Positions 7,720 through 16,665 of a DNA stretch of 49,845 bases are shown piece after piece. Where the stretch lies: positions 1-49,845 of the forward strand of contig JAICHV010000029.1 of the NCBI GenBank assembly GCA_025924715.1, in the 5' to 3' direction. The DNA comes from Alphaproteobacteria bacterium (GTDB lineage: Bacteria; Pseudomonadota; Alphaproteobacteria; Micropepsales; Micropepsaceae). The notes beneath the pieces are model-generated. The model was not told the origin of the DNA and made no database searches. It saw nothing but the letters and a program-made list of their open reading frames with translations. Numbering within the stretch: the first letter of the stretch is position 1; each line of letters begins with the position of its first letter. The position numbers were made by a program, and so were the translations under genes.

Positions 7720-9201
7720 ATGAGCAGCTCTTATACCATGCCGCGGCCCGCAACCGGGCCCACGCCACCGCCAATTCCCACGAATTTGCTGATCGGCGGC
7801 GAATGGCGCGAGGCCGCCGCCAAAAAGCGCATTGACGTGTTCAACCCCTCGAACGGCGAAGTGCTTACCACCATCGCCAATTGCGATATCGACGAGGGTT
7901 TGGCGGCGGTGGCGGCGGCGGATAAGGCGGCGCCCGGCTGGGCCGCCACCAGTCCGCGCGCCCGCTCGGAGATCTTGCGCAAATGCCATGAATTGATAGT
8001 CGCCAATGCCGATTGGCTGGCCATGCTGATCTCGCTGGAAAACGGCAAGGCGCTGCCGGACGCACGCGGCGAAGTGCTGTATGCCGCCGAATTCTATCGC
8101 TGGTATGCCGAGGAAGCGGTGCGCATTCTGGGCGAAGTGGGCGTCGCGCCAAGCGGCAGCAACCGCATCCTGGTGGAATATCAGCCGATCGGCATCGCGC
8201 TGCTGATCACGCCGTGGAATTTTCCCGCCGCGATGGCCACCCGCAAGATCGCCCCGGCTCTGGCGGCCGGCTGCACCTGCATCCTGAAACCGGCCACCGA
8301 AACGCCGCTCACGGCTTTCGCCATTGCCGAGCTCATGATGCAGGCGGGCGTGCCGCCGGGGGTCATCAATGTCCTCACCACCGATAAAGCGGGGCCGCTC
8401 GCCAATGCGATTCTGCACGATCCCAGGGTGCGCAAATTGTCCTTCACCGGCTCGACCCAGGTTGGCCGCCTGCTGCTGCGGGAAGCCGCCGACCAGGTGA
8501 TCTCCAGCGCCATGGAGCTGGGCGGCAACGCCCCTTTCCTGGTCTTCGACGATGCCGTGATTGCGGACGCTCTGGACGGCGCCATGATCGCCAAGATGCG
8601 CAATGGCGGCGAGGCCTGTACCGCGGCCAACCGTTTCTACGCGCATCGCAGCATCTACGATTCCTTCACGGATGGCATCGTGGATCGGATGTCCCGGTGG
8701 AAACTGGGCGAAGGCACCGACCCTAAAACCACGCTTGGCGCCATGATCAATGAAAAAGCCGTGCGCAAGATCAGCGAATTGGTGGACGATGCGGTGGCCA
8801 AGGGGGGCAAGCTGCTGCTGGGCGGTCTGCGGCTCAACCGGCCCGGATATTATTATCCTCCGACGGTGATTGTGGATGTCCCCGACAATGCCGACCTGCT
8901 GCATGAGGAAATTTTCGGCCCCGTGGTGGCGCTGCAGTCCTTCGACAGCGACGAGGAGGCCATTCGAAAAGCCAATGACACCGAATATGGCCTGGCGGCT
9001 TATGTCTACACCTCGAACCTGAAGCGCGGACTTCAAATCTGCGAGAAGATCGAGGCCGGGATGATCGCGCTCAATCGCGGCCTGATGTCGGATCCGGCGG
9101 CGCCCTTCGGCGGCGTGAAGCAAAGCGGGCTTGGCCGCGAGGGCTCACATCACGGTTTGATGGAATTCTGCGAAGCCAAATATGTCGCGGTAAGCTGGTA
9201 A
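7720..9201 (+). CDS. NAD(P)-dependent aldehyde dehydrogenase, succinate-semialdehyde dehydrogenase type
   Basis: A 493-residue aldehyde dehydrogenase of full family length. The oxyanion/proton-abstracting Glu is at 266 (MELGGNAPF) and the catalytic Cys at 300 (GEACTAAN). TPWNFPAAM, FTGSTQVGR and EEIFGPVV are the standard cofactor and structural motifs. The wording around the catalytic Cys (CTAANR) is typical of the succinate/glutarate-semialdehyde branch. It follows the iron-type alcohol dehydrogenase by 21 bases with an AGGAAAG ribosome site and is probably the last gene of the operon. It would convert the aldehyde made by that enzyme to the acid. The end converges on a TonB receptor gene without an obvious terminator in the 55-base gap. 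Confidence 0.93.
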   Translation: MSSSYTMPRPATGPTPPPIPTNLLIGGEWREAAAKKRIDVFNPSNGEVLTTIANCDIDEGLAAVAAADKAAPGWAATSPRARSEILRKCHELIVANADWLAMLISLENGKALPDARGEVLYAAEFYRWYAEEAVRILGEVGVAPSGSNRILVEYQPIGIALLITPWNFPAAMATRKIAPALAAGCTCILKPATETPLTAFAIAELMMQAGVPPGVINVLTTDKAGPLANAILHDPRVRKLSFTGSTQVGRLLLREAADQVISSAMELGGNAPFLVFDDAVIADALDGAMIAKMRNGGEACTAANRFYAHRSIYDSFTDGIVDRMSRWKLGEGTDPKTTLGAMINEKAVRKISELVDDAVAKGGKLLLGGLRLNRPGYYYPPTVIVDVPDNADLLHEEIFGPVVALQSFDSDEEAIRKANDTEYGLAAYVYTSNLKRGLQICEKIEAGMIALNRGLMSDPAAPFGGVKQSGLGREGSHHGLMEFCEAKYVAVSW

Positions 9202-9256
9202 AGCCTTACCGGCCATCCAACGGCAAGCGGTGGTTTTCGTCAGGGTCCGATCTCTT

Positions 9257-12200
9257 TTAGAGGTTGAACCGGAACCCTGCGCGATAGGATTTGTTGCCCG
9301 GGAAGATGCGGTCCATCGCGCCATAGAGCTGAATTGCGTCCGACCAGCGATATTGTATCTGCGCCCCGATATCGCCAGACGCGCGATTGTAGTTGCTCGG
9401 GTAATAATCCGCGCCCGCCTGGCCGGACGAGATCGCGGCGATATCCTCGCCGCCGACATTGTGGTAGGTGACCGTGCGATAGATCAAACCGGGCTGGTCT
9501 TCCGTGCCCAGATCCCTCACCGAATCCCCGGTGAAGTGGACTTGGATGCCGAACGTCCATGCGCCCTGGCGATAAGAGCCTTGGATGTTGCCATGGAGTT
9601 TCGCCTGCCCAGAATAATAGCATGAGGTGCAGCCGGCACCCTGGAACGTGACGCCATTCAAAGTCTGCGACCAGTCATAGACGTAATTGGCCGCTATGCC
9701 CACCGTCGCGGTACCCGCGAAGAGCGCGAAATTATACTGGGCCTTGCCATCGACGCCGGACGTGGTCAGCTCGGACGCGTTGACGGCGCCGACATTGACC
9801 TGGGTGATTTGCGGCGCCGTGCCCGAGGTTTGCGAATAGGTGCAGATATCGTCGCCGGCGGCATCGATAATGGAACTGCAATAGCTGTGGTCGCCGGCTT
9901 TCGCGCGGGCGATCACGGAGTTGAAGCTGGTGGTGGTCAGGCCGCCATGCAGTTGCAGGCTGTACCAATCCAATGAAGCGGTGAAGCCGTCGAACCAGCT
10001 CGGCGTCATCACCACACTGATGGCCAGCGTATTGGCCTTTTCCGGCACCAAAGCGGCGTTGCCGCCGTTCTTCGAGAAGCAGGGGTTGTTGGGAGCGCCA
10101 TTTACCCAATTCGCGCAGGACTGGGAGTTGAAATTGCCCGGGTTGTAGAGGTCGTACACGATGGGCGCGCGGATGTCGTAGGAGTAGAAGCCGCGCAGGC
10201 GGAAATCGTCATTGATCTGGCTGTTGAAGCCCATCTTCCAGGTTTCAACCGTAAAGCTGAACTTGGGCTGGGGGCCGTTGACCGCATTGGTCTCGCCTTC
10301 GCTGGCATAATTGGTGATGCGGCCGGCCACGTCGAGATCGAGGGTTTGGACAAATTGGTTCTTGAGCAGCGGTGCGTTGATTTCCGAGAAGGCCTCTACG
10401 ACATCCAGATGGCCGTCCCAAGGTTTAAAATTGCCCGCCTGATAGCCCGAATTGGCGCTGCGCGGATCGACGTCAAACTGACCGGCTTGTTCCAAACGGT
10501 ATTCGCCGCCCACGGCGACACCAACATCGCCTGCCGGCAACTTCCAAGGCAACACGCCATTGAGGTTCAGCGCGGCGGTGACTTGATTCGTATGGATGGT
10601 TTCCTGGTTCAGGATCCCTGTGCTCCCGGGGTTCAGGCCCGGATTGATCCAGGCGCGCGCCTGGTTGGAGACATTGCCCCAACCGAAATTGTTCAGCGGC
10701 TGGCAACCGGTCAGATCGTCGAACCCGTTGACGACCCTGGGAGAACCAATGAGAAGGCCGCGGCACTGAATGGAGCCGATCGGCAGACCCGAGGTGCCCA
10801 CATTGCTGGCGGTGACGCGCACCGCATCCAGCGCATTGTTCAAGCGGGCGGTAACCGGATCATTGTTGAGCGTCTGATGGATGCGCGCTTGGCTGGCTTG
10901 CACACTGGCGTTCCAGTTCCAATTACTCCCAAGCGGTCCTTCCAGAGTGAACACCCCCCGCGCCACAGTGCGCGCCATGTTGTTGCAAGGTTGGGAGATG
11001 GCGGAGCAGACATTCTCCATGGTCCAGGGGATCCGCGCGCCAGATACACCGGCGGCGTCCGAGGTCGCCCGGTTGTTCAAGAAGTCCCAGCCCACGGTAA
11101 GGGTCTGGGTGGGGCGTTTTCCGTTGCTGCCCTGGCCGGTGAAGGGATTATAGCCATTCGACAGCGTCGTGGTGCCCGCCGCGCAAGTGGTGCCGGAGCA
11201 GACAAAACGCTGCGCAATCGAAGGATCGAGATAGGCGTTGTCGGCATAGACGGTGTTGGTGGGACCGCTCTTAACGTTGGCGGTGCTGGACTCGACGAAA
11301 TGGCCGTAATTGATCTGCACCGAGGCTTTGATGTCGGGCGTGACCTGGTAGCTGGTGTAGTTGAAGAATGTCCATTGATGGAAGGGCGACGAGCTCAGGA
11401 ACCAGGGACCGACGCCGGAATGCTGGTTGTTGGTGCAGCCATTGTAACAGGTGGTCTGGGAGACCGTGCCATAGTTGAACGGCGTGGGGACGGCATCCTG
11501 GCCGACAAAATCAATGCCGCGCAGGCCGGTATAGGCCGCGGACGCGGTGGTCGAAGCCACCAGGCCCGAGCCAGGTTGGCCGGCGGTGTTGGCGTTGATC
11601 AATCCGCCCTGGGTGGTCGTGTCGCCGGCGGTTGCGAAGGCATATTGAACGATCGATTGGCCGCTCAAGCTCGTGCATTTGCCGTTGCTGGTGGACCCGG
11701 TCGGATAGGTAACCTGATTGCAATAACCGGGATTGTACACGAAGTTACGGCCGTAATTGTGGGGGTTTTGCCCGTTGAAATTGGGCGTGTTGCTGATCAG
11801 CGTGTTGTAGGCAAATTCAATATGCCCCCTGTCGCCGTCGAAGCCGGTGCCGGCGGCAACTTCGGCTTTGTATTGCGGCCGGCCGATGAGGAGATTGTCG
11901 GAATATTCGGCATTGCCTTTGACGCCTTCGAACTTCTTGTTGATCACCAGATTGATGACGCCAGTGACCGCATCGGAGCCCCAGGCGGCTGAGGCGCCGC
12001 CGGTTACCACGTCGACGCGCTGTACCATCGAGGTCGGAACGGTGGCCAGGTCGACGGTGCCATCCTCGATGGCGGCGGAAACCACACGCTGGCCGTCGAT
12101 CAAGACCAAATTGCGTTGGGAGCCAAGGTTACGCAGGCTAAGGCTGTTGATGCCGGCATTGCCCTGGGAGCCATTGTTGCTGTTTGCGCCCCTACTGGCG

Positions 12201-12463
12201 GAGTTGCCCGCGACTTCCGGCAAATCGCGGATTTCGTCGGCGAGATCGAGGCGGGCGTTGCGTTCAATCTGCTCGGGGCCGATCACGGTCACCGGAGTCG
12301 GCGATTGAAAACCGGCGATGTTGATGCGTGAGGCGGACACTTCGACGGTTTCGACGTCACCAGGGCTAGCGCTTGCCTGCGCGTAAGCCGCGCCAATTGT
12401 GGCGCCCACGATCAGCGCAGACGCAGAACCGTTAAGCAAAAGCTGCTTCAGAATCAAATTCAC
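9257..12463 (-). CDS. TonB-dependent receptor, paralogue of the one at 17162
   Basis: A 1068-residue outer-membrane receptor. A GTG start is chosen because GGGGGGA stands three bases before it, the same spacing as in the paralogue at 17162; a TTG four codons upstream is the alternative. The signal peptide ends near residue 28 (AYAQA). ETVEVSASRI is the TonB-box-like segment. The plug contains SPTPVTVIGPEQIERNA, ADEIRDLPEVAG, LRNLGSQRNLVLIDGQRVV and the VTGGASAAWGSDAVTGVINL signature. The barrel ends FRFNL. The large extracellular loops carry many Cys pairs (CNQ, CYNGC, CTSCYY) that could form disulfides. It shares the plug wording with the receptor on the other side of the oxygenase operon, so the two arose by duplication. 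The ligand is unknown. Confidence 0.94.
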   Translation of the reverse strand: MNLILKQLLLNGSASALIVGATIGAAYAQASASPGDVETVEVSASRINIAGFQSPTPVTVIGPEQIERNARLDLADEIRDLPEVAGNSASRGANSNNGSQGNAGINSLSLRNLGSQRNLVLIDGQRVVSAAIEDGTVDLATVPTSMVQRVDVVTGGASAAWGSDAVTGVINLVINKKFEGVKGNAEYSDNLLIGRPQYKAEVAAGTGFDGDRGHIEFAYNTLISNTPNFNGQNPHNYGRNFVYNPGYCNQVTYPTGSTSNGKCTSLSGQSIVQYAFATAGDTTTQGGLINANTAGQPGSGLVASTTASAAYTGLRGIDFVGQDAVPTPFNYGTVSQTTCYNGCTNNQHSGVGPWFLSSSPFHQWTFFNYTSYQVTPDIKASVQINYGHFVESSTANVKSGPTNTVYADNAYLDPSIAQRFVCSGTTCAAGTTTLSNGYNPFTGQGSNGKRPTQTLTVGWDFLNNRATSDAAGVSGARIPWTMENVCSAISQPCNNMARTVARGVFTLEGPLGSNWNWNASVQASQARIHQTLNNDPVTARLNNALDAVRVTASNVGTSGLPIGSIQCRGLLIGSPRVVNGFDDLTGCQPLNNFGWGNVSNQARAWINPGLNPGSTGILNQETIHTNQVTAALNLNGVLPWKLPAGDVGVAVGGEYRLEQAGQFDVDPRSANSGYQAGNFKPWDGHLDVVEAFSEINAPLLKNQFVQTLDLDVAGRITNYASEGETNAVNGPQPKFSFTVETWKMGFNSQINDDFRLRGFYSYDIRAPIVYDLYNPGNFNSQSCANWVNGAPNNPCFSKNGGNAALVPEKANTLAISVVMTPSWFDGFTASLDWYSLQLHGGLTTTSFNSVIARAKAGDHSYCSSIIDAAGDDICTYSQTSGTAPQITQVNVGAVNASELTTSGVDGKAQYNFALFAGTATVGIAANYVYDWSQTLNGVTFQGAGCTSCYYSGQAKLHGNIQGSYRQGAWTFGIQVHFTGDSVRDLGTEDQPGLIYRTVTYHNVGGEDIAAISSGQAGADYYPSNYNRASGDIGAQIQYRWSDAIQLYGAMDRIFPGNKSYRAGFRFNL

Positions 12464-12686
12464 GGATCCCCCCAAGGATATATATTTCGGATTTTTATGT
12501 CGGCGACGTCATGCGTACTAATCAGACGCTACCGTCTTTTGTGAACGAACTGCGACCTGTGTTTTCTGTAGGACGATCTCCTACGTCGCAGCTTCAGCCC
12601 CCCGATTGCCGTTCATGTGAACGAAGGCGGCAGCAATTTCTCCGCCCGCTCAGGACAGACTTTCGATCTTTACGATGCGAGAAGGT

Positions 12687-12712
12687 CGCGGCGGGTTTTC
12701 AGGCCCGCCGCG
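12687..12712. repeat. Perfect inverted repeat (9-bp stem, 8-base loop)
   Basis: CGCGGCGGG and CCCGCCGCG flank the loop TTTTCAGG. The hairpin is very stable but lacks a T-run. It lies about 225 bases upstream of the receptor start, in non-coding DNA. It could be a transcription stop for readthrough from the aldolase operon or a dispersed palindromic element; I cannot test copy number. Confidence 0.45.
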
Positions 12713-12896
12713 CCGGTTGGCGCCCACTAGACTGAAGACCATCCGGGCCACTCCCGGGGGGGAGATGATGTCCGAACCGCGCGGTCGCGCAGGACGCCAA
12801 GCGCAAGAATTGGCCAGGAGCCTGCTGAGGACAACCGGAGCGGCACGCAAGACGCCGCCTATATCTTTTGTGAGGTAGAGTCGTACAGGCAAGAAA

Positions 12897-13010
12897 TCAG
12901 CCCGCGGACTGCTGCTCATGCCCGCGGATCGCTCCGCGCAGCAATTCCGTCGCCGTGGACAACCGCAGTTTTTGTTTGATACGCGCAAGAGGCCTGCAAC
13001 TGCGATGCGG
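12897..13010 (-). pseudogene. Possible LuxR-type helix-turn-helix remnant
   Basis: Directly after the stop of the aldolase-like gene, and in its frame, about 37 codons read PLARIKQKLRLSTATELLR and end at a stop 18 codons later. The pattern ARI-x-QKL-x-(L/V)ST-x-(A/T)ELL resembles the last helices of LuxR/NarL DNA-binding domains. No start codon, ribosome site or upstream half of the domain is present. It may be the leftover tail of a deleted regulator, or chance. Confidence 0.3.
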
Positions 13011-14168
13011 TCAATACGGCATCTTGCGCTTGGTGTATTCCCGGTCCGCCCGCACCGCCGCCTCGTTGTTGCCGGCAGGCCCCATGCGCCGGCCTTCATC
13101 GATCTGCTGCTGGGGCGTGGCGCCCGGCGGGCCGTTGCCAAGCCATTTCACATTGTTCGCCTTGGCCGCCAGGCGGATGCGTTCCAGATCCTCTTCCAGG
13201 CGCTTGCTGGCCGGTAAAGCGGCGCGCTGAGCCGGCGTGATGTCGGCGCGAATGGCATCCCAGCCCAGATGCGACCAGCCATTGTCGCTTGGACCCGGCT
13301 CGGCGAAAGCCAAACCCTTGACCGCCATGATCTGCTCGGCGACCTGGGCGGAGCGGCGATTCTCCAGCTTGAACCCCATGGTGATTTCGCCTTTGGGATT
13401 GTGCGGCCAGACATCGGCGACGCGCAGATATTCGGCGGGGCGCACGCCCCAGATATGGGCGGCGAAGTCCTGGCTTCCCGCGCCGCGCACCCCTTCGATG
13501 GGAAGTTCCTCCACGCCGGGCCAGGTCCATTTGTAGCGGCCGCCGGCAATGGCGATTTCGGCGGCTTCCGGCGATTCCATTTCGCAAATCAACACGCCAT
13601 GGGCGCCGGCGGCCAGGGCCTGATGGATCTGCCAGACATTGGCGCGCATCGAAGCGCCATCGAAGCCCCAGGCCGGAAGCGTGACGAACACCATCGGGGT
13701 GCGGTGGCCCGACGGCGTCGGCCCGCCATCGACCAGGCCCTGCATGAAGTTGCGCAAGTCGGAGAAATTGAACGCGTCATTCTCCATCTCGTAATTGATC
13801 GCATCGCAATAGGTGTGAGCCATGCGCTTGCCCTCCTCATAGGTATCGGGCGCGCCGGTGGGTCCAAATTCGGCATAGGCGACAACCTGATTGTCTTCCC
13901 ACAATTCGATCGCCTTGTTGATGCGGCGCGGCTTGTAATTGGGGTCGACCGTGGAAACCGGCGGCAGGCTGCGGGCCCAATTGGCGCGAAAGCCATAGCC
14001 TTTGCTCGCCGTGCCGATGTAATTGGGGCTGTCCAGCATGCTGCGCCCGGTCGCCTTGGGAACGCCGGGGGGCACTTGCGCTCCGGCCGGATCGGTCACG
14101 GTCGCGGCGGCGAGGCCGGCACTGACCATGCCGAACCGCTTGAGAAAATCGCGTTTCTTGATGCTCAT
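13011..14168 (-). CDS. Exported HpcH/HpaI aldolase-family protein lacking the usual catalytic His
   Basis: A 385-residue protein. The ATG before SIKKRDFLKRFG is chosen for its GGGGA ribosome site. The start is a Tat-like signal (KRDFLKRFG, then an Ala-rich stretch ending AGAQ near residue 31), so the enzyme is probably periplasmic, unusual for a family of cytosolic class II pyruvate aldolases. The barrel shows the family pattern (DAFNFSDLRNFM, GAHGVLICEMESPEAAE with Glu 196 as a metal ligand). The segment that normally reads D-x-E-H has become E127-M-E129-N130, so the catalytic His is Asn. It may cleave or bind a different 2-oxo acid, or be a lyase-fold binding protein. It is the last gene of the oxygenase operon, 76 bases after its neighbour. 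Confidence 0.82.
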   Translation of the reverse strand: MSIKKRDFLKRFGMVSAGLAAATVTDPAGAQVPPGVPKATGRSMLDSPNYIGTASKGYGFRANWARSLPPVSTVDPNYKPRRINKAIELWEDNQVVAYAEFGPTGAPDTYEEGKRMAHTYCDAINYEMENDAFNFSDLRNFMQGLVDGGPTPSGHRTPMVFVTLPAWGFDGASMRANVWQIHQALAAGAHGVLICEMESPEAAEIAIAGGRYKWTWPGVEELPIEGVRGAGSQDFAAHIWGVRPAEYLRVADVWPHNPKGEITMGFKLENRRSAQVAEQIMAVKGLAFAEPGPSDNGWSHLGWDAIRADITPAQRAALPASKRLEEDLERIRLAAKANNVKWLGNGPPGATPQQQIDEGRRMGPAGNNEAAVRADREYTKRKMPY

Positions 14169-14244
14169 GGCGTCCCCTTTTTTCCCCTGGTCTTTTACCA
14201 AGCCTAACATCGCGCGGCGCAAATTGCAGCGACAATCCGCGTCG

Positions 14245-14823
14245 TCAGGTTTGGGGAGGCACCGCACCCAAGCAATTTAGCTTATAGGCCAGCGTATAGC
14301 GCTCCTGGTAGCAGATACGCGTGGGAACATTCCCGCGATGGAGGATCGCGCCGCGCGCGATCACCAGCCGGCCGGGGCGCGGCATGACCACGATTTCGGC
14401 CTCTTCCTCGTCATTATAATAGATGGTCTCGCCGCCCCAATCGGGATGCCATTCCAGATTGGCGTAATAAAGCGCGGTGACGTGCGCTTCCTGCTCCACG
14501 CAATCGCGGTGCATGTAATAGCCATCGCCATAAACGCTGCAATTGACATAGGCCCGCCGGTCTGAAAATCGCTCCTGCGGAAAGGCCTGTTCGACCAGGC
14601 GCTTGAGGCTGCGCAGAAAGGGATTGGCCGGGATTTTCTCCAGCGCAATATCGGAAACCGCCACCAGGCCGGGCACGTCGGCGCGGCTTTTTTCCGAGCG
14701 CACATAGGGCAGCGCGCCCATCTCGGCGCCGATCTGTTTCACCACCTGGGAGTCGATGACATCATCGCAAATGAAGATTTCCCGCCCCGAGATAAGCGCC
14801 TTGCGGATTTTGGCTTCGCTCAT
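14245..14823 (-). CDS. 2-oxoglutarate/Fe(II)-dependent oxygenase (prolyl-4-hydroxylase-like fold)
   Basis: A 192-residue cytoplasmic oxygenase. It has the complete iron-binding facial triad: His 105-x-Asp 107 (YYMHRDC) and His 162 (ILHRGN). Arg 175 in RYTLAYK would bind the 2-oxoglutarate carboxylate. WGGETIYYND is the typical strand between the triad halves. AGAGAGGA precedes the ATG. It lies 27 bases after the TPR-oxygenase gene, so they form one operon. Small enzymes of this shape hydroxylate amino acids, peptides or protein side chains. The substrate here is unknown, and the neighbouring larger oxygenase suggests two successive oxidations or a shared substrate. Confidence 0.88.
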   Translation of the reverse strand: MSEAKIRKALISGREIFICDDVIDSQVVKQIGAEMGALPYVRSEKSRADVPGLVAVSDIALEKIPANPFLRSLKRLVEQAFPQERFSDRRAYVNCSVYGDGYYMHRDCVEQEAHVTALYYANLEWHPDWGGETIYYNDEEEAEIVVMPRPGRLVIARGAILHRGNVPTRICYQERYTLAYKLNCLGAVPPQT

Positions 14824-14850
14824 GTCCTCTCTCGCATTGTAATGCGCTGC

Positions 14851-16665
14851 TTATATCGGCACGGCGTCGAAAGCGATGGTGGTGCGCGGCGAGGCGGCGC
14901 GCAGCGCAATCGTTCCGTGCCACATATAGGAGGGAAACAAGACCAGCCGCCCCGGAACGGGTTGAACGGCCCGCCGGATGGGGTTTTTCAGCGGGAGATC
15001 CAATGACGGCTCGCCGAACTTGATCCAGCCATTGCGGGTCTGTGGATCCTCGGTTTCCGCAGGCACCGTCACGTAGTAACAGGAACTGATCCAGCCTTCC
15101 GGATGCAAATGATTGGTATGAAAGCCCTGATCGCGCATCAGACAGGACCAGGCGCCCGCATAACGGAAATTCGCGGCGCGGCGGGCCAGAAAGGGGTGGT
15201 CCTCCCCCCCGCCCAGTTCGGCGATGAAAGATGAGATTGCCGCTTCGATGGGGCCGCGAATTTTCTCCACCAGGGCATGGCCGGCGCCGAACAGCATCCC
15301 TTCTGTCTGGGTGCCGCCATAAAGCGACTGGTCCAAATAGGCATCGGTCTTGGGGTGCAGCTGCGCCAGATAGGCGCCCAATTCCACGTTGAAACTCTCC
15401 ATGCTGGAAAAACCGTCCGGGGGACCCAGATCGAAGACGCGCACGAAGCGGTCATAGCCGTTCAGGGTTTCGTCGCGCTCATCGGATTGTAGGCGCCAGG
15501 CCGTACCCAGGATCGCCAGGCAGGTTTGGTCGAGAGGCGCCAGTGCCAATCCCGATTGACACAAATGTTCGGCTCTTTGCGGGTCGCCGGTCAGGAGCGC
15601 GGCGCTGGCGGCCGCGCTGAAGACACCGGGGTTCGCGCCAGCGCGGCCGATGACGCTTTCGAAGAGCGCCAGCGCCTCCTGGTGGCGGCCCAGCGCCATC
15701 AGATTGTCGGCGCGTCCACAAAGCGCCGCGCTGTCGAGCGGATCGCGCGACAACAGCGTGTTGAAAATGGCCTCCACCTCGTCGCTGCGTTTGAGCAGGG
15801 AAAGAAAGCGGGCTTTTGCGAACAACAGATCGCGCGTTTGCGGCGCCCGGTCGTAAGAGGCCAGAAACTCATCCATGCGGCCCAGCCGGTAGAGAAGGCT
15901 GTTATAGGCCTTGTGCAGTGTCGTGTCCGTGGGATTGCGGTCCAGCAGCGTCCGGTAAATCTGTAGGCATTCCTCATAGCGACCAAGCTGATACAGCCGG
16001 TCGATGCGGCGTTCATCGAGTTTGGGCAGGTTCGGCGCCAATGCCTGGGTGCGTTCCAGCGCCTCCAGCGCCGCGGCGTGTTTGTTCTGGCTGCTCAAAA
16101 GGATGGCGAGATTGTTGTGAATGGCAGCTTGAACCTTGGGGTCGCGCGTGCATTGCAGGGCGCGCCGCAGCGGCGCCTCCGCATCGGCGGACTGTCCGGC
16201 TTCCGCCAGCGCCGAGGCGAGGCCGATATAGCCATCCACATGATCGGGGTGCTGGCGCAGCAATTTGCGGTAGGTGTTTTGCGCTGCCGGCGCCTGTCCC
16301 AGTTTTCGCTGCGCCGTTGCCAATGAAAGATAGGCATCCGCGAGTTTGGGATCCTGCTTGATGGCGGATTGGAAGGCCGCGATGGCCGGGTCGAACTGGT
16401 TCATGCCGGCAAGCGCCATGCCGTGCAAAAGGGCAAAGCGCGCCTGGGTGGGATGAAGGGCGCGTGCGCGGGCGAACATCGCCGCGGCTTCGGCGAAACG
16501 CTTCTGTTGCAGCCGGATGGCACCGATCAGCGGCACCAGCTCGTCATTGCCGCTATGGGTGAGCCAAGGCCGCACCACCTCATCGGCCGCGGCAAGATTG
16601 CCGGCGTGAAACAACTGCCAGCCCAGCGCGGCGGACCGTCTGATTTCGGGAAGAGCGACCGTCAT
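14851..16665 (-). CDS. TPR protein fused to a C-terminal 2-oxoglutarate/Fe(II) oxygenase domain
   Basis: A 604-residue two-part protein. Residues about 1-390 are tetratricopeptide-type helical repeats (for example AFQSAIKQDPKLADAYLSLA), a protein- or peptide-binding scaffold. Residues about 440-604 are an oxygenase domain of the 2OG-FeII_Oxy_5 kind. It has HTNHLHPEGWISSCYYV with His 519 and His 521 as likely iron ligands, IKFGEP, and PGRLVLFPSYMWHGT carrying the distal His and the barrel end. No signal peptide is seen, so it should be cytoplasmic. It heads the minus-strand operon with the second oxygenase and the exported aldolase-like protein, and is divergent from a TonB receptor. The fusion suggests the TPR half presents a peptide or protein to the oxygenase half. 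Confidence 0.88.
   Translation of the reverse strand: MTVALPEIRRSAALGWQLFHAGNLAAADEVVRPWLTHSGNDELVPLIGAIRLQQKRFAEAAAMFARARALHPTQARFALLHGMALAGMNQFDPAIAAFQSAIKQDPKLADAYLSLATAQRKLGQAPAAQNTYRKLLRQHPDHVDGYIGLASALAEAGQSADAEAPLRRALQCTRDPKVQAAIHNNLAILLSSQNKHAAALEALERTQALAPNLPKLDERRIDRLYQLGRYEECLQIYRTLLDRNPTDTTLHKAYNSLLYRLGRMDEFLASYDRAPQTRDLLFAKARFLSLLKRSDEVEAIFNTLLSRDPLDSAALCGRADNLMALGRHQEALALFESVIGRAGANPGVFSAAASAALLTGDPQRAEHLCQSGLALAPLDQTCLAILGTAWRLQSDERDETLNGYDRFVRVFDLGPPDGFSSMESFNVELGAYLAQLHPKTDAYLDQSLYGGTQTEGMLFGAGHALVEKIRGPIEAAISSFIAELGGGEDHPFLARRAANFRYAGAWSCLMRDQGFHTNHLHPEGWISSCYYVTVPAETEDPQTRNGWIKFGEPSLDLPLKNPIRRAVQPVPGRLVLFPSYMWHGTIALRAASPRTTIAFDAVPI

Larger units (their letters stand above)
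12464..13010. other. Intergenic region with a hairpin and a LuxR-like remnant
   Basis: This is 547 bases between the receptor start and the aldolase-like gene stop. No intact gene is evident; frames on both strands lack ribosome sites and family resemblance. It holds the receptor leader, which is AT-rich at 12478-12500, a perfect 9-bp-stem inverted repeat at 12687-12712, and a short reading stretch resembling the end of a LuxR-type DNA-binding domain at 12897-13010. Confidence 0.65.

Noticed and set aside
9202..9256. Terminator between the aldehyde dehydrogenase and the convergent receptor
   Set aside because: I saw only short imperfect pairing and no T-run in the 55-base gap.
12511..12735. 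74-codon plus-strand frame beside the second receptor
   Set aside because: It lies in the receptor leader region, lacks a clear ribosome site and reads like random Arg/Cys-rich sequence.
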